The notes: generated by a model not told the origin, from the sequence alone. DNA of 64,000 bases from Plantactinospora sp. BC1 (GCF_003030345.1 NZ_CP028158.1:4898001-4962000); one strand, 5' to 3'; positions 52,005-60,549 are shown, counted from the first letter of the stretch. Numbers and translations: made by a program.

Positions 52005-52715
52005 ATGGCCTCGACCGAGGATGTCCGGCACGACCTCGCCCGGCTCGCCGACCCGCTCCGGGCGGAGGGCGTCAGCCGCTTCCTCCAGATGGTCCCCGGC
52101 GGTTACGGCGAGGGCGACCGGGCCATCGGTGTCTCCGTCCCGGACCAGCGCCGGGTGGCCGGCAGGTACTGGCGCGATCTCTCCCTGGCCGAGACGGCGG
52201 AGCTGCTGGCGAGCGGCGTGCACGAGGAGCGACTGACCTCGCTCTTCGTCCTGGTCCGCAAGTTCGCCAAGGGGGACGAGGAGGAACGGGGCCGGATCTT
52301 CGACATCGTCCTGGCCAACACCGGCCGGATCAACAACTGGGACCTGGTGGACTCGTCCGCGCCGTACATCGTCGGCCCCTGGCTGATCGACAAGGACCGC
52401 AGCGTACTGGATCGGCTGGCCGGGTCGAGCCTGGTCTGGGACCGGCGGATCGCCGTCATGGCGACCTTCGCCTTCATCCGGGCCGGCGACTTCCGCTGGA
52501 CGTTCCGGCTCGGTGAGCGGCTGCTGCACGACCCGCACGACCTCGTGCACAAGGCGGTGGGCTGGATGCTGCGCGAGGTGGGCAACCGGGACCGGGCGGC
52601 GGCGGAGGAGTTCCTGGCCCGACACTATCGGGTGATGCCCCGGGTGATGCTGCGGTACGCGATCGAGAAGTTCGAACCGCAGCGGCGTCGGGAGTACCTC
52701 TCCGGCCTGGTCTAG
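52005..52715 (+). CDS. DNA alkylation repair protein (AlkD family)
   Basis: 236 aa, all-helical HEAT-like. Family landmarks: YWRDLS, ERLTSLFVLVRKFAKGDEEE, INNWDLVDSSAPYIVG (catalytic Asp region) and SLVWDRRIAVMATFAFI. AlkD glycosylases excise bulky or cationic N-alkylated bases. TAGGTT ends 8 nt before the ATG with no ribosome site, suggesting a leaderless mRNA. It ends tail-to-tail with the permease gene, sharing four bases (CTAG). Confidence 0.9.
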   Translation: MASTEDVRHDLARLADPLRAEGVSRFLQMVPGGYGEGDRAIGVSVPDQRRVAGRYWRDLSLAETAELLASGVHEERLTSLFVLVRKFAKGDEEERGRIFDIVLANTGRINNWDLVDSSAPYIVGPWLIDKDRSVLDRLAGSSLVWDRRIAVMATFAFIRAGDFRWTFRLGERLLHDPHDLVHKAVGWMLREVGNRDRAAAEEFLARHYRVMPRVMLRYAIEKFEPQRRREYLSGLV

Positions 52716-54097
52716 GCATCCGAGGTGGCGCGTCGGCGCAGCAGGAACCGGTTGGTCAGGTAGGTGACCGCCCACAGGACGACCCCGATGACGAGCAGTA
52801 TCCCGGCCACCCGGTAGTCGTCGGCCGCCCGCCCGGAGAGCGGACTGGCCAGGTACGCGCAGGTGATCGCACCGGCCACCGGAATGAGGGTGGGCGCCCG
52901 GAAGTGCCGGTGCTCCACCGGGTCGCGCCGGAGCACCAGTACGGCGATGTTGACCACGGTGAAGACGGTGAGCAGCAGCAGCGACGTCGTACCGCCCAGC
53001 GCGGTCAGGTCGGCGAACCAGATCAGCCCGAAGGCGACCAGGGTGGTGAAGACGATGCCCACCCAGGGCGTACGCCTGGTGCGGTGGATCAGGCCGAGGA
53101 CGCGCGGCAGTACCCCCTCGTGGGCCATGCCGTAGAGCAACCGGCTGGCCATCAGCATGTTGATCAGGGCGGAGTTCGCCACCGCGAACATCGTGATGAA
53201 GGCGAAGACGGTGAGCGGGAAGGCCGGCGCCCCGGCCGCGACGACCTTGAGCAGCGGGGCGTCGCCCTCGCTGAGATCCTCGGGGGAGACCAGGGCGACC
53301 GACGAGATCGACACCAGTACGTAGATCAGCCCGGTCACGCAGAGCCCGATCAGCATGATCTTCGGGAAGATCCGGACCGGGTCCTTGGTCTCCTCGGCCA
53401 TGTTCACCGAGTCCTCGAATCCGACCATGGCGAAGAACGCCAGCGCGGTGGCCGCGGTGACCGAGAAGAACGCGTGCTCGCCCGGCGGCGACTCGAACTC
53501 CAGCAGCCGGGACATGTCGCCGTCGCCGCCGCCGAGCGCCCAGGCGCCGATGAAGATGACGATGAGCAGACCGGTCAGCTCGACGCAGGTCAGTACCACG
53601 TTCAGCTTGACGCTCTCGGCGACGCCCCGGAAGTTGACCAGGGCGATGAGCGTCATGAAGGCGACCGCGACCGCGGTGAGCCCGAGCCCCTCGCCGATCG
53701 ACAGGTCGAAGGCCTCCGCGAAGTTGCCGGCGAAGGCCTTGGACGCGCTGGACGCGGAGGTGAGGCCCGAGCACATCACCGCGAAGGTGACGATGAAGGT
53801 GAGGAAGTGGATTCCGAACGCCTTGTGCGTGTAGAGCGCGGCACCCGCCGCCCTCGGGTACTTCGTCACCAGCTCCAGGTAGCTGAAGGCGGTCAGCATC
53901 GCCACCAGGAACGCCACCAGGAAGGGGAGCCACACCGCCCCGCCCACCTCGGCGGCGACCTTGCCGGTGAGCGCGTAGACGCCGGTGCCGAGAATGTCCC
54001 CGACCACGAAGAGCAGCAACAGGCCGGGGCCGATCACCCGCTTGAGGGTCGGCTCGTCACGCTCGATGCTGTCGCCGGGTGCCGGTGCGTCCGCCAC
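52712..54097 (-). CDS. APC-family amino acid permease
   Basis: 461 aa, 12 membrane segments. The APC start GPGLLLLFVVGDILGTGVYAL (in part) with the unwound GxG helix 1 lies at residues about 24-44, and GFEDSVNMAEETKDP (about 238-252) is the helix 6 to 8 signature of this branch. It imports an amino acid by proton symport or exchange. Convergent with alkD, with overlapping stops. Divergent from the USP gene across 210 bp. Confidence 0.93.
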   Translation of the reverse strand: MADAPAPGDSIERDEPTLKRVIGPGLLLLFVVGDILGTGVYALTGKVAAEVGGAVWLPFLVAFLVAMLTAFSYLELVTKYPRAAGAALYTHKAFGIHFLTFIVTFAVMCSGLTSASSASKAFAGNFAEAFDLSIGEGLGLTAVAVAFMTLIALVNFRGVAESVKLNVVLTCVELTGLLIVIFIGAWALGGGDGDMSRLLEFESPPGEHAFFSVTAATALAFFAMVGFEDSVNMAEETKDPVRIFPKIMLIGLCVTGLIYVLVSISSVALVSPEDLSEGDAPLLKVVAAGAPAFPLTVFAFITMFAVANSALINMLMASRLLYGMAHEGVLPRVLGLIHRTRRTPWVGIVFTTLVAFGLIWFADLTALGGTTSLLLLTVFTVVNIAVLVLRRDPVEHRHFRAPTLIPVAGAITCAYLASPLSGRAADDYRVAGILLVIGVVLWAVTYLTNRFLLRRRATSDA

Positions 54098-54307
54098 AGC
54101 CCCTCCCCTCCATCTCCGCCTCCGAGGTGTGACTCGGCGCGAAGCGTGCTAAACCTCATCGATGTGCAGAGCCACACGGTATTCGATCCACCGCCCGGGC
54201 GCGCTCCGAGAGTGCCCTTGTTCCGGATACCCGACCCGGCCCAGCATTGACCCGGACGTCATGAGCGGGCGGAACCCCCGAAGCCGAGCCCGTGATCGGA
54301 GGACGAC

Positions 54308-54727
54308 ATGCACATCGTGCTAGCTGCCAACCCCGAGGCCGACCAGCCGTGGGTCGCGGACGCGGTCGCGGATCTCGTCCGGCAGAGCGGCGGGTCGGTC
54401 GCGGTGCTCGCCGTCGACGAGGTGGAACTCGAACGACTGGCCCCGGCGCCGCGCAGCGTCTTCACCGAGCGGGCGCAACAGGCCGCTTCGGCGGCGGTCC
54501 GGCGGTTGGCCGAGGCCGGGATCGAGGCGAGCGTGACGGTACGCTCCGGCCGTCCTCTGCAACAGATCCTGGAATTCGCCGACGAGCAGCGGGCCGACCT
54601 GATCGTGGTGGGGTCCAGCACCCGCCCGGCGGTGGCCGAACGCCTGCTCGGCAGCCTGCCGCTGGCACTGATCGGAAAGTCGCCCCGGCCGGTGCTGGTG
54701 GTCACCCATCCGCATCATTCCCGCTGA
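54308..54727 (+). CDS. Universal stress protein (UspA family)
   Basis: 139 aa, one Usp domain. The ATP-binding end is LIVVGSSTRPAVAERLLGSLPLALI (about residues 99-123), a G-2x-G-9x-G-like pattern with an altered first Gly. HIVLAANPEADQ starts the fold. ATG with GGAGG at 5 nt. Fits the stress-related genes elsewhere in the window. Confidence 0.87.
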   Translation: MHIVLAANPEADQPWVADAVADLVRQSGGSVAVLAVDEVELERLAPAPRSVFTERAQQAASAAVRRLAEAGIEASVTVRSGRPLQQILEFADEQRADLIVVGSSTRPAVAERLLGSLPLALIGKSPRPVLVVTHPHHSR

Positions 54728-54809
54728 CCGGGCGCCGTCGTCCGGGTGACCGCGCCCGGCCCACTGCTACGGTCGAGGCCCTGGGCGGCGGGAAGGACGG
54801 CGACGCGAC

Positions 54810-55601
54810 ATGCGGGTGGCGATGACGAGCGTCGCGGCGCCGGGCCACCCGAACGAGGACTTCACCGGCGCCGTACCCGACGCGGCCGTGCTGATCGACG
54901 GCGCCGGCATCCCCGGCGCGGAGTCGGTCTGCCGGCACGGCGTTGTCTGGTACGCCCACCGGCTGGGCGGCGCCCTGCTCAGCCGCCTGTCAGACGGGCG
55001 GGAGCAGAGCCTTGCGGCGCTGCTGGCCGACGCCATCGAGCAGGTGACGGATAGTCATCGGGGCAGCTGTGACGTCGCCGACCCGATAAGTCCGTCGGCG
55101 ACCGTCGCCCTGCTGCGCTGCCGCGACGGTCTCGTCGAGCACCTGGTCCTCGGTGATTCGGTCGTCGTGCTCGACAGGGTGGCCGGTGCACCCCTGGTCT
55201 CCGCCGACCGCCGTGAGGTGATCATCAGCGGGGCGTACCAGTCCATTCTGGAGGGCATCACTCCGGGCAGCGACGAGTACCACCGGGTCCTCGCGGAACT
55301 GCGTGCCAACCGCAACCAGCCGGGCGGGTTCTGGCTCGCCAAGGACGACCCGCGCGCCGCGTACGAGGCGGTCACCGGAGGCCTGCCCGTAACCGAGCTG
55401 ACCGGTGCCGTCCTGCTCAGCAACGGGGCCAGCCGCATCGTGGACCGGTTCGGGCTCACCGACTGGCCGGGACTGGTCGCCCTGCTGGGATCGAGCGGGG
55501 CCGCCGGAGTCATCCAGCGGGTCCGGCAGGCGGAGGCGCGCCACGAGGTGCCGGCGGACGATGCGACCATCACGTACTGTACCGAGCTCGACCGCTGCTG
55601 A
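54810..55601 (+). CDS. PP2C-like protein phosphatase domain protein
   Basis: 263 aa. PP2C-like metal residues can be placed: PNEDFTG (residues about 14-20), AVLIDGAG (about 26-33) and C-terminal DDATITY, with LVLGDSVVVL in the middle strand. The fold would bind two Mn/Mg ions and remove phosphate from Ser/Thr. The motifs are weaker than in canonical PP2C. ATG with a poor ribosome site. 82 nt after the USP gene. Confidence 0.65.
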   Translation: MRVAMTSVAAPGHPNEDFTGAVPDAAVLIDGAGIPGAESVCRHGVVWYAHRLGGALLSRLSDGREQSLAALLADAIEQVTDSHRGSCDVADPISPSATVALLRCRDGLVEHLVLGDSVVVLDRVAGAPLVSADRREVIISGAYQSILEGITPGSDEYHRVLAELRANRNQPGGFWLAKDDPRAAYEAVTGGLPVTELTGAVLLSNGASRIVDRFGLTDWPGLVALLGSSGAAGVIQRVRQAEARHEVPADDATITYCTELDRC

Positions 55602-55668
55602 CCGTTGCCGACGAGCCCGCCGCTCTGTGCTTCGTCGCGGGTCTCCGGGGCGTCGTGACGCGTGGGAG

Positions 55669-56217
55669 TCAGTCGCCGCTCCAGCCGAAGAAGTAGATGC
55701 TCTCCGGGCGGTCACCGTCGTACCCGACCACGTACGCGCCATGCCACCGCTCGAATCCGCTCAGCCCCTCCCCGAGCGCGCGTTCGACGGCGGCGACGTC
55801 CGGGCGGCGGGTGCCGAACCACCTGTCGAGTTCGTCGTCGGGCAGCGGTGCCACCCGGCCGCCCTCGGGCCGGTCCGCCACCCCGGTCATGTCGATCACC
55901 GAGTGGGTGCCGGAGAACGGCTGCGACGCGAGGAGCGTGTCCGGATCGACGACGTCGATCTGCGCCGCATGCCATTCCTCGCGAGCCAGCCCGTCGTCCG
56001 GGTCGCCCGCGTCCTCGCCGAACGCGGCGAGGAATCCCTCCCGCATCTCGGCGACCGAGGCGGCGGCGTACTCCTGCTCGCTCATCTGCCGGGCGCGCAG
56101 GTTCGGCTCGGCGCGATAGCAGTCGCCCTCCTGGTACGCCTCCTCGCGGGCCTGCTGAAGCGCCGCCGCGATGTCCGCCTGGTATGGAACCTTGCGGCTC
56201 CACGACGATGCCCCCAC
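55669..56217 (-). CDS. Conserved hypothetical protein
   Basis: 182 aa, acidic. Starts MGASSWSRKVPYQADIAAALQ and ends with IYFFGWSGD; central FSGTHSVIDMTGV recalls a widespread Streptomyces/Micromonospora family of unknown role in which a WS..VPY..DI..AL start is kept. GTG with GGGGGAA upstream. No signal peptide or membrane helix. Confidence 0.75.
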   Translation of the reverse strand: MGASSWSRKVPYQADIAAALQQAREEAYQEGDCYRAEPNLRARQMSEQEYAAASVAEMREGFLAAFGEDAGDPDDGLAREEWHAAQIDVVDPDTLLASQPFSGTHSVIDMTGVADRPEGGRVAPLPDDELDRWFGTRRPDVAAVERALGEGLSGFERWHGAYVVGYDGDRPESIYFFGWSGD

Positions 56218-56354
56218 GCTTCCCCCGATCTTGGTCGGGCGAGTGTATCGGCCCAGCCGGTCGCCGCTTCCGGGCGGCAGCCCCGACCCCCTCCCTCCCC
56301 AGCAGGACGGGATGCGCGGCGCGCAGCCGGCACGGCAACCGGCCGGTGCGGGTG

Positions 56355-56429
56355 GCGCGGCGGCGGGTCAACGCACCCTGCGCGGCGACAGGTCAGTGCA
56401 TCCGGCGCGGCGACGGATCAGGGCACCCG
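56355..56429 (-). repeat. 25-bp tandem repeat across the stop of the TOPRIM gene
   Basis: Three copies (56355-56379, 56380-56404, 56405-56429) of a unit starting GCGCGGCG. Each holds TCA, i.e. TGA on the minus strand, at the same offset; the copy at 56405 carries the true stop (56418-56420). Confidence 0.85.
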
Positions 56430-57092
56430 AACGGCGGTGAGCAACGCGTCGAGCGGCCGTGGCAGGGCGTCCCGGCCGGCCGCCGCCTCGACGAGCAACC
56501 GGGCGTACCGCAGCTTTCGACGTGAGCCGCTGCCGAAGAAGCGTCGCAGCTGCGCCCCGGGTTCCCGGCCCCGCCAGGCGGGCTGGCTCTGCAACGAGCG
56601 GAACGACCCGAGGTCGCCCTGCGAGTCGAGCAGGGTTTCGACGCCTTCGGTGCCCAGGGCGCGGATCAACTCGTCCTCCAGGTCGTCCACGCAGACGAAG
56701 AACCCGAGATCCTCCAGTTCGGCGCGGGTACCGGGTGCGCCGACGTCGGCGGCGGCGAGCCCGCGCCGGAATACCTCCGCCTCGGCCAGGTCGCAGAGGC
56801 CGGCAAGTCGGGCCCGGATCCGCAGCGCCCGGAAGCTGGTCAGGGTACGGCCGATCGCGTGTGCACCGCCGATCGGCACGACCACCACCCGCTCCGCCCC
56901 GAGATCCCGGCCACGGCACACCGCGGCGGTCTCCACGGCGATCTGGTCGCTGATGCCCTCGACGAGTACCACGACCAGGGCGCTGCCGACCTTCGTCAGG
57001 GCGTGCGCCGTTGCCGAGGTGGGCGCGGTGGGGCCACTCAGATAGCCATCGAGCGCCCGGCGGGCAAGCTCGCGGCGCTGGGCGACATCCAT
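56418..57092 (-). CDS. Stand-alone OLD-type TOPRIM domain protein
   Basis: 224 aa. LVVVLVEGISDQIAVETAA (about residues 38-56) has the TOPRIM Glu, VVVVPIGGAHAIGRTLTSF follows as in OLD nucleases, and CVDDLEDELIRAL (about 134-146) can supply acidic residues. The N-terminal ABC ATPase of full OLD proteins is absent. Such free TOPRIM proteins are often labelled ATP-dependent endonuclease; nuclease activity is unproven. ATG lacks a clear ribosome site. Divergent from the Cys-motif gene. Confidence 0.8.
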   Translation of the reverse strand: MDVAQRRELARRALDGYLSGPTAPTSATAHALTKVGSALVVVLVEGISDQIAVETAAVCRGRDLGAERVVVVPIGGAHAIGRTLTSFRALRIRARLAGLCDLAEAEVFRRGLAAADVGAPGTRAELEDLGFFVCVDDLEDELIRALGTEGVETLLDSQGDLGSFRSLQSQPAWRGREPGAQLRRFFGSGSRRKLRYARLLVEAAAGRDALPRPLDALLTAVRVP

Positions 57093-57346
57093 GTCGTTCC
57101 CCGGTCCAGGTGGCTGTGCGGCGAGGTCACCCGACGTCGCGTCGGCCCCACCCCGGTCGTCGGTGCACCGGGGAGCCGCCGGCCCGTCGGGTGGTGGGCA
57201 TGGGCGCCATCATCGTCCCGCCGTACGACGGCCGACAAGCGATTAACAGCGACCGGGTACGGCGGTCCGAAGCGGGTCGGAGAGGTCGGCACCGACGGGC
57301 GTACGGGGCCACCCCCTAATGCCACCCCCCACGATCCTCCATCGAA

Positions 57347-57374
57347 TGTGATCACACTGTGGATGGTCTATGCT
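57347..57374 (+). promoter_or_regulatory. Promoter with a 10-bp palindrome before the Cys4/YeeE operon
   Basis: TGTGATCACA (57347-57356) is a perfect palindrome over the expected -35 position; TATGCT (57369-57374) is a good -10. A 77-nt leader separates it from the ATG at 57452. The rest of the 359-bp divergent gap shows nothing else. Confidence 0.5.
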
Positions 57375-57451
57375 TGCCCGCGATCAGCAGACAGGGACCG
57401 CGCTCGACCGCCAGGTCCGCCGGGTGGCGCAGCGGGTGAGACTGGAGTGAT

Positions 57452-57895
57452 ATGGGCTGCCCACACAGTGAACGATGCCCGCTGTTTCCACTCCTCAACG
57501 CCAGTTTACGAAGCTGGCGGGACTACTACTGTGACACCGCGGACGGTTGGCAGGAGTGTGCCAGATACCGGCTGTCACTGACCGGCGCGGTCGTGCCGAT
57601 CATATTGCTGCCGAACGGAGTCAACGCCCAGCACCTGAAGTCGGCCGCTGCGGGAGTCGACCGGGCCGGACCGGCCCAGCCGGCCCGGCCACACTGGTCC
57701 GGTCCTGATCCCCGACGCCCGGTGGAGCGGCCGACGGCCTTCTTCGAGCAGGCCGCGACGCGACCCCAACCGCCGACGCACCCGCTGTTTCCACACGTCG
57801 CACAGAGTCCACGGAACACCCCAGCGGGGCCGCCGCAACCCCGGCGCCGCCGTTGGTGGACCCGCCTTCTCGATTGGATCTCAGGCCCCGCATGA
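57452..57895 (+). CDS. Small four-Cys protein cotranscribed with YeeE genes
   Basis: 147 aa. The first 39 residues carry C3, C9, C27 and C36 in GCPHSERCPLFP and YYCD...ECARY, a set that could hold an Fe-S cluster or metal; the same pattern occurs in short conserved actinobacterial proteins. The middle is Pro-rich and the end (RRRRWWTRLLDWI) is a basic amphipathic helix that may touch the membrane. ATG with GGAG. Its stop overlaps the YeeE start (ATGA), implying joint function. Confidence 0.72.
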   Translation: MGCPHSERCPLFPLLNASLRSWRDYYCDTADGWQECARYRLSLTGAVVPIILLPNGVNAQHLKSAAAGVDRAGPAQPARPHWSGPDPRRPVERPTAFFEQAATRPQPPTHPLFPHVAQSPRNTPAGPPQPRRRRWWTRLLDWISGPA

Positions 57896-58563
57896 GCAAC
57901 TACTGGCCCTGGTGGGCAGGCGCCGTCGGCCTTGCCGTCGTCACCATCAACTACACCGTCAGCACCGATCGGTCCTTCGGGGTCTCCTCGGCCTGGGAAC
58001 GCGTCCTGCACTGGCGGGAGGAGCGCCGGGCCGAGCGGATGGAGGCCCAGTTCGCCGACGAGCGTGCGCTCACCGAGGCGCTCGCGGCAGCCACCGCCGC
58101 GCACTTCGGGACCCGGGCCGGGGCGCCCACGCCGCCGTACGCCGGGGGCGTCGAGCCGGAGACGGCCGCCCGGGGGGTCGAACCGACCACGGGTACGCCG
58201 AGCGCGACCGCGCCCGACGCGACCACCAGCCCGCGCCCGGCGCCGCTGGTCAGCCAGGCGGCCCTGCTCCTGTCGATCTTCGTCGGTGGCTGGGTGGCGG
58301 CGGTGACGGCGGGACGGTTCGAGTTCCGCCTCGACATGGGCGACGGCTTCCGCGAGATCGTCACCGGCTCTCCGCCGCAGATGATCGGGGTCCTCTTCGT
58401 CGGCGGCGTACTCGTCGGCTTCGGTACCCGTCTCGCCGGAGGCTGTTCCTCGGGTCACGGACTCAACGGCTGCGGACGGCTGCATCCGGACAGCATCGTC
58501 GCGACGGCCGTCTTCTTCGGTACCGCCGTCCTGGTCTCGTTCCTGCTCTGGAAGGTGGTGTGA
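57892..58563 (+). CDS. YeeE/YedE-family sulfur transporter subunit, first half
   Basis: 223 aa. Membrane helices near residues 3-20, 120-140, 160-180 and 200-223 are separated by a charged, Pro/Thr-rich loop (about 35-115). The family motif is GGCSSGHGLNGCGRL (about 184-198), where the Cys is thought to guide thiosulfate or another sulfur species. The second half is encoded by the next gene (TGATG). ATG overlaps the four-Cys gene. Confidence 0.85.
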   Translation: MSNYWPWWAGAVGLAVVTINYTVSTDRSFGVSSAWERVLHWREERRAERMEAQFADERALTEALAAATAAHFGTRAGAPTPPYAGGVEPETAARGVEPTTGTPSATAPDATTSPRPAPLVSQAALLLSIFVGGWVAAVTAGRFEFRLDMGDGFREIVTGSPPQMIGVLFVGGVLVGFGTRLAGGCSSGHGLNGCGRLHPDSIVATAVFFGTAVLVSFLLWKVV

Positions 58564-58979
58564 TGCGTACCCGGGGCGGACTTCTGATCGCCAACATCAT
58601 CGCCGGGCTCGCCCTCGGTTTCACCGTCACCAACATCGGGTTCGGTGACTACGCCGAACTGAACCGCATGTTCACGTTCCAGGACCTGCGCATGCTCTTC
58701 GCCTTCGGTGGCGGTGTCGCGCTGATCGTCGCGGTCTTCGCCCTGCTCCGGGTCCGCCGCACACCGGGACGCATCCACCCGGGCGTGATACCCGGCGCGC
58801 TGCTCTTCGGCGGCGGCTGGGCGCTCTCCGGCGGATGCCCGGCGATCCCGATCATCCAGGTCGCCAGCGGATACCTGCCGGCCCTGGTCACCATCGTGGG
58901 CATCGTGGTCGGTACCCGGCTCTGTCGCTGGGTCAACGCCAGATACCTGCACCTCGACGTCGGATCCTGCGGTCGGTGA
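58563..58979 (+). CDS. YeeE/YedE-family sulfur transporter subunit, second half
   Basis: 138 aa, about four membrane helices. The conserved GGGWALSGGCPAIPIIQVASG (about residues 80-100, in part) has the second substrate-path Cys. Together with the first half it rebuilds a full YeeE-like channel. The start shares its A with the previous stop. Only 24 nt separate it from the convergent STAS gene. Confidence 0.87.
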   Translation: MRTRGGLLIANIIAGLALGFTVTNIGFGDYAELNRMFTFQDLRMLFAFGGGVALIVAVFALLRVRRTPGRIHPGVIPGALLFGGGWALSGGCPAIPIIQVASGYLPALVTIVGIVVGTRLCRWVNARYLHLDVGSCGR

Positions 58980-59003
58980 CCACCGCGACCGACTCTGGCG
59001 GTT

Positions 59004-59456
59004 TCAGGTGTCGGTGGCCGGCGGGAGGCCGAACAGTTCGGCGACCCGGGTGACCTCGAAGATCAGCCGTACGAACGGACTGGGTGAGACGACCAGCAGC
59101 GTGCCGCCGAGCGCGTTGGTCCAGGCCCGGCATTCGAGCAGCGCCCTGATCCCGGCCGCGTCGCAGAAGGTCAACCGGGAGAGGTCGACGGTGAGGCTGG
59201 CGAGTTCTCGGTCGAGCAGTTGTCCGAAGACACGGCGCAGCGTCTCCACCGTGTCCATGTCCAGATATCCGTCCAGCCGGAGCGTCACGTCGCCGTCGGG
59301 ACGAGGGTCGACGGCGACGTCGAGCGTCTGCTCCTCGCGGGTACCCGGGTCAGCGGAGAGCGGGTCCAGCCGAGGAACCGCTTCCGGGGTACCGGTCGGG
59401 GGTTGCCCCGTCGTCGAGCTGGCGGCCGGGTCGACGAAGGGTCGCTCGGTCGCCAT
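59004..59456 (-). CDS. STAS-domain anti-sigma factor antagonist
   Basis: 150 aa. After a Pro/Thr-rich 45-residue leader, the STAS domain shows VTLRLDGYLDMDTVETL and LTVDLSRLTFCDAAGIRALLEC (Cys-Asp-Ala-Ala in place of the usual Asp-Ser phospho-site, so the acceptor Ser is missing). ATG with GGGGAGG. Divergent from the STAS-HATPase gene, a likely binding partner. Confidence 0.85.
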   Translation of the reverse strand: MATERPFVDPAASSTTGQPPTGTPEAVPRLDPLSADPGTREEQTLDVAVDPRPDGDVTLRLDGYLDMDTVETLRRVFGQLLDRELASLTVDLSRLTFCDAAGIRALLECRAWTNALGGTLLVVSPSPFVRLIFEVTRVAELFGLPPATDT

Positions 59457-59662
59457 CACGCCTCCCCGAGGATCGCGGCGATCGGTTCGGACGGCTCGGG
59501 GTCGGCACGACGAGTCCAATCTGCCCGGACCTGCCGGGGCGTTACCCTGCGGACAGGTAGCCAAACGTCGATGTCGCGGTGGCCGTGTCGGATCCGCGAC
59601 CGGCGCACGGTTCCGCAACCCGGACAGGAGTGGACGGGCCCGCATCGGGGAATGATGCCGGG

Positions 59663-60403
59663 ATGGCTCCAGTGATCCGGTGTGACGTCGAGGTAGCGGG
59701 CAGTTACCTGCTGGCTCGGCTCACGGGTGACCTCGCCCTGGTGACCACCGCGACGGTGCGGGCCGGCCTGTTGCAGTGTCTCGCCGAGCAGCCGGACGGG
59801 CTGCTGGTCGACCTCTCCGAGATGCTGGTCCGGGAAGCGACGGCGCTGTCGGTGTTCGGGACGGTGGCGCGGCAGGCGGCCCTGTGGCCCGGAACTCCGG
59901 TACTCCTCTGCGCCCCCGACCCGGGGACCGCGAGGTTGCTGGCCGGCGGCGCCTTCGGCCGGCTGGCGGTGTTCGGCTCCACCAGGGAGGCGGTGGCGGC
60001 CGAGCCGGGCCGGCGACTGCCCTCGGCCGGCGAACTGCTGCTGCCGCTCGCGGGTTCGGCGAGCCGGGCCCGCGACGTCGTGACGGAGGCCCTCACCCGA
60101 TGGGAGCTGCCCAATCTGGTCGCCCCGGTCAGCATCGTGGCCACCGAGCTGGTGGCGAATGCGGTGCTGCACGCGCGGACGATGATGGACCTGCGGATCT
60201 CCCGGTGTCCTTCCCAGGTGATGCTCTCGGTCTGTGACGGCAGCACCGTCGGGCCCCGGCTCTGCCGCCCGTCGCCCGAGTCGGCGGCTGGTCGCGGGCT
60301 GATGCTCGTCGACGCGACGGCCCGGCGGTGGGGAAGCCTGCCCACCGACGGCGGCAAGGTGGTGTGGGCGGTCTTCCACACCGACGCCCGGTCGCCGTAC
60401 TGA
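59663..60403 (+). CDS. STAS-like domain fused to an RsbW-type histidine-kinase-like ATPase
   Basis: 246 aa. Residues 1-100 resemble a STAS domain (LARLTGDLALVTTATVRAGL, LLVDLSEMLVREATAL). Residues 125-240 are an anti-sigma kinase ATPase: N-box SIVATELVANAVLHA, D-x-G box SVCDGS and G2 box ESAAGRGLMLVDATARRWG. Such a fusion could be self-regulating, with the STAS part bound to its own kinase. ATG with GGGGAA at 10 nt. Confidence 0.85.
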   Translation: MAPVIRCDVEVAGSYLLARLTGDLALVTTATVRAGLLQCLAEQPDGLLVDLSEMLVREATALSVFGTVARQAALWPGTPVLLCAPDPGTARLLAGGAFGRLAVFGSTREAVAAEPGRRLPSAGELLLPLAGSASRARDVVTEALTRWELPNLVAPVSIVATELVANAVLHARTMMDLRISRCPSQVMLSVCDGSTVGPRLCRPSPESAAGRGLMLVDATARRWGSLPTDGGKVVWAVFHTDARSPY

Positions 60404-60504
60404 GCGGGCGCCCGTCGGGCCCACCTGTCCACCATGACGCGTGCTCGGGGCTACCCGGGATCGGGCGGCTCCGGGGCGCCGCCGGATCTGACCCGCCCTC
60501 GGCC

Positions 60505-60547
60505 GTCGACGGGGCCGCGGGCGTACCGATGCCGCGGCCCCGTCGAC
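60505..60547. terminator. 16-bp perfect bidirectional hairpin terminator
   Basis: GTCGACGGGGCCGCGG and its exact complement around an 11-nt loop, 2 nt past the GH5 stop (minus strand) and about 100 nt past the STAS-ATPase gene (plus strand). Confidence 0.75.
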
Positions 60548-60549
60548 GT

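Noticed and set aside
53405-53420. A TTCGAATCC-like string similar to a tRNA T-arm
   Set aside because: It is inside the amino acid permease gene with no acceptor stem or anticodon arm around it; no tRNA was found in the window.
57347-57356. TGTGATCACA as a CRP-type site
   Set aside because: CRP sites need six bases between TGTGA and TCACA; this palindrome has none, so it is kept only as an unassigned operator.
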